The position numbers and the translations under genes are program-made. From DASWHD01 sp036393335 (GTDB lineage: Bacteria; CG2-30-53-67; CG2-30-70-394), in assembly GCA_036393335.1 (NCBI GenBank), contig DASWHD010000149.1:1-9841 (forward strand): 9,841 nt of DNA. Direction: 5' to 3'. The notes beneath the pieces are model-generated. The model did not search any database and was not told the origin of the DNA. It saw only the letters and a list, made by a program, of their open reading frames with translations. Below, in pieces: positions 8,365 to 9,841 of the stretch (position 1 is the first letter of the stretch; every line of letters begins with the position of its first letter).

Positions 8365-9338
8365 CGCTGCTCCGTACGCCGGCGGGCTTGCAACGCCGTG
8401 CGAATCAAGGCGTAGAGATCCAACAAGACGTGCAGCACGCACGCGGTGATCACCGAGAAGGTCAGCAGGATCAATCCCTTCTCTGCGTAGTACGGCACCG
8501 GGTTATCCTTCCCCAAGGGCTTGTGGGTAATGGCCGCCACGAACCGCTCGTTGGCCCCGGCGTGACATTGCCCGCACAGGACGACGCGGTTGGCATCGTA
8601 GACGCGCGCCGCCGGGTCGTGCTGGCTACGGACGTCGTGGGCCCCATGGCAGGTGGTGCATACCGGCAGGTTCTGCCCGCCCAAGTGGTACTTCTTGCCG
8701 TGAAAGCTCTCGTTGTAGCGCGCAATGATCTCGGTGCTGAAGCCGTACTTCAGAGAGACCCGTTTCTGCTCGTGACACCGGCCACAGGTTGTGACGACGT
8801 TCTCATAGACAACCGAGGAGGGCGGTAGGCCCCCGGGGGGCGGCGCCCCGCGGGGGGTGATCCGGTGCGGCGAGCCGTGGCAGTCGACGCACAGGGGGCC
8901 ATCGACCTCCTGCTTCGCGAAGATGTTCGCCCCATGGACGCTCGCCCGAAAGGTCTCATACACCTCCTCATGGCACTGGATGCACGCCGCCTGTGCGATG
9001 GGATCGACCGGGCTTTTGCGCGCGATCTGCTTGCTCAGGGTGAGGATCTCCTCGTCGATGTCCGCATCCGGCGGGTCCGGCGGATCGTCCGCGAAGCGCA
9101 GGTGGCAGGTGGTGCAGTCGAGATCGCCGTGCACCGAGGCCGCGAACTGGTCGCCGTCCACGTGCAGGTCGAGGTGCTCTCCCGCCCGCGTGGCAAACAT
9201 GCCCTCCATTCCCTCGTGGCAGCTCAGGCACGAGCGATTATCCGCCCTGGCCGTGGCCGGCAGGAGCAGCAGCGAACACAGCAGCCATACCCACCACGCC
9301 CGCCGAAATGTGACACCCGCTCCGTCGCTCTGCCGCAT
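8361..9338 (-). CDS. membrane-anchored heptahaem cytochrome c
   Basis: First gene of the minus-strand operon, 325 residues from the ATG at 9338. This start is preferred over an upstream in-frame GTG at 9362 because GGGAGG lies eight bases before it. A signal peptide (core WWVWLLCSLLLLPATARA, about 13-32) leads to a periplasmic domain with seven CxxCH motifs at about C37, C75, C119, C150, C185, C227 and C255. SVHG appears twice and SFHGKKYHLGG once; each may supply a distal haem ligand. A C-terminal helix (about 287-310) anchors it, ending in a basic ARRRTEQR. It probably forms a complex with the cytochrome b whose start overlaps its stop. Spacing from haem 5 to 6 and 6 to 7 (42 and 28 residues) equals that in the fused protein at 4064-5752. 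A Pro/Gly-rich insert (RGAPPPGGLPP) between haems 4 and 5 is peculiar to this copy. No catalytic active-site motif of a known reductase is seen. Confidence 0.93.
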   Translation of the reverse strand: MRQSDGAGVTFRRAWWVWLLCSLLLLPATARADNRSCLSCHEGMEGMFATRAGEHLDLHVDGDQFAASVHGDLDCTTCHLRFADDPPDPPDADIDEEILTLSKQIARKSPVDPIAQAACIQCHEEVYETFRASVHGANIFAKQEVDGPLCVDCHGSPHRITPRGAPPPGGLPPSSVVYENVVTTCGRCHEQKRVSLKYGFSTEIIARYNESFHGKKYHLGGQNLPVCTTCHGAHDVRSQHDPAARVYDANRVVLCGQCHAGANERFVAAITHKPLGKDNPVPYYAEKGLILLTFSVITACVLHVLLDLYALIRTALQARRRTEQR

Positions 9339-9362
9339 CGCAGCCGCCTCCCACGCCGTCAC

Positions 9363-9579
9363 CCGTCGGCCCCCACCGCCGGGGAACGAGCGCTGTTACC
9401 TTTGGCCAACCGGGCACCACCGCTCGTGCTCGATTGCGCGAGCCGTTTCAACCACTCGCCAATCGCGTCGGCCACACCAACCCGGAAAGATACAACACCT
9501 TCTCTTCGATCGTCGCCTTTCTAGGACAGGCACCGCAACAGACCGATGCTCGATGGAGCTGGCAACCCATCCGGCACGC
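9363..9579. other. intergenic region upstream of the cytochrome operon
   Basis: About 217 bases with no credible gene, less GC-rich than its surroundings. It should hold the operon promoter and any enhancer sites for the regulator. Small symmetries are visible (TTGGCCAA at 9403-9410; GCTCG/CGAGC around 9428-9443), but none is repeated in tandem as enhancer-binding-protein sites usually are, so I do not assign an operator. Confidence 0.6.
9404..9419 (-). promoter_or_regulatory. candidate sigma54 (-24/-12) promoter of the cytochrome operon
   Basis: On the minus strand the sequence is TGGTGCCCGGTTGGCC. It keeps the invariant GG and GC ten bases apart and matches 7 of the 11 fixed positions of TGGCACG-N4-TTGC. 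It would start transcription about 55 bases before the ATG at 9338. A sigma54 promoter is expected from the regulator in the operon, but the match is modest, and at this GC content a GG-N10-GC pair can arise by chance. Confidence 0.3.
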
Positions 9580-9620
9580 AAAAAGTGAGAGGTCCCCGGG
9601 TAACGACCCGGGGACCTCTC
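9580..9620 (-). terminator. strong intrinsic terminator
   Basis: GAGAGGTCCCCGGGT at 9587-9601 and its exact reverse complement at 9606-9620 form a 15-bp perfect stem with a 4-base loop. On the minus strand the stem is followed two bases later by TTTTT (9580-9584); on the + strand no T-run follows. It therefore ends the minus-strand gene entering from the right edge and insulates the cytochrome operon from it. Confidence 0.9.
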
Positions 9621-9656
9621 TGGCCCGCGCTGCGCCCCATGGGGGGCGTGGACTGT

Positions 9657-9841
9657 TCAGCGCTTGTCGATGGTCGCCTCGGCCTCCTCCGCGGCATGCG
9701 CCCCGCTCACCGCGTGCACCACCACCCCCGCCGCGGTGCCGAACACCGACCCCAGCACGATGCTCAGGGCGCCGGCACAGGCGACACCCATCAGCACGCC
9801 CAGCACCAGGAGCATCCGCACCCCCAGCGTCGCCTCCACCG
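9657..9841 (-). CDS. C-terminal part of a small hydrophobic protein, unknown function (partial)
   Basis: The frame is open to the right edge, so the start may lie outside the window; an in-frame GTG at 9839 is also possible. The visible 60 or so residues contain a long hydrophobic, Gly/Ala/Val-rich stretch (MLLVLGVLMGVACAGALSIVLGSVFGTAAGVVVHAV), which could be one or two membrane helices. A short charged tail EEAEATIDKR follows. No motif or family is recognisable. The strong terminator at 9580-9620 lies 37 bases after the stop, which supports it being a real, expressed gene. Confidence 0.6.
   Translation of the reverse strand, partial: VEATLGVRMLLVLGVLMGVACAGALSIVLGSVFGTAAGVVVHAVSGAHAAEEAEATIDKR

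Noticed and set aside
8365..8442. 26-residue N-terminal extension of the cytochrome b frame
   Set aside because: It lies inside the coding end of the heptahaem gene, while the ATG at 8364 has a ribosome binding site, an ATGA overlap and aligns with the fused paralogue.
9579..9586. TTGC-containing minus-strand sequence near 9552-9584 as a sigma54 promoter
   Set aside because: The -24 GG is missing at the required spacing from TTGC, and the region overlaps the terminator T-run.

Overview
This is a GC-rich window with dense, tightly packed genes. It looks like a proteobacterial chromosome segment. A REP-type inverted pair beginning GTAGGAGCC favours a gammaproteobacterium, but no marker gene fixes the taxon. 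It carries a membrane redox locus with its own two-component regulator, next to a PhoH-family gene.

Positions 1-3608 run on the + strand. First is a complete PIN-PhoH ATPase gene with a strong ribosome binding site. Next is a small protein with two membrane helices, then a membrane sensor histidine kinase with an extracytoplasmic sensing region, a HAMP domain and a full kinase core. Positions 3609-4063 hold no gene but are full of repeats. They contain a MITE-like element with 22-bp perfect terminal inverted repeats. Inside it sits an inverted pair of REP-like sequences that can fold into four hairpins closed by a 15-bp outer stem.

Positions 4064-9338 form one minus-strand operon, read right to left. 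The order is a seven-haem periplasmic cytochrome c with a C-terminal membrane anchor, a cytochrome b561-type membrane protein, a small anchored three-haem cytochrome c, an NtrC-type sigma54-dependent response regulator, and a long protein that fuses a seven-haem cytochrome c to a cytochrome b. All junctions are overlaps or very short gaps, including two ATGA overlaps. The fused protein repeats the content of the first two genes in a single chain. The six aligned histidines of the two b domains have identical spacing.

The likely job is electron transfer between the membrane quinone pool (b domains) and periplasmic haem chains (17 CxxCH motifs in total). This resembles the Cbc-type bc cytochromes of Geobacter in plan. 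No terminal reductase, outer-membrane conduit or substrate-specific enzyme is present, so donor and acceptor are unknown. The histidine kinase and the response regulator are probably partners, although they lie in convergent units separated by the repeat element and the fused cytochrome gene. The operon is bounded upstream by a strong minus-strand terminator (9580-9620) that ends the gene entering from the right edge.
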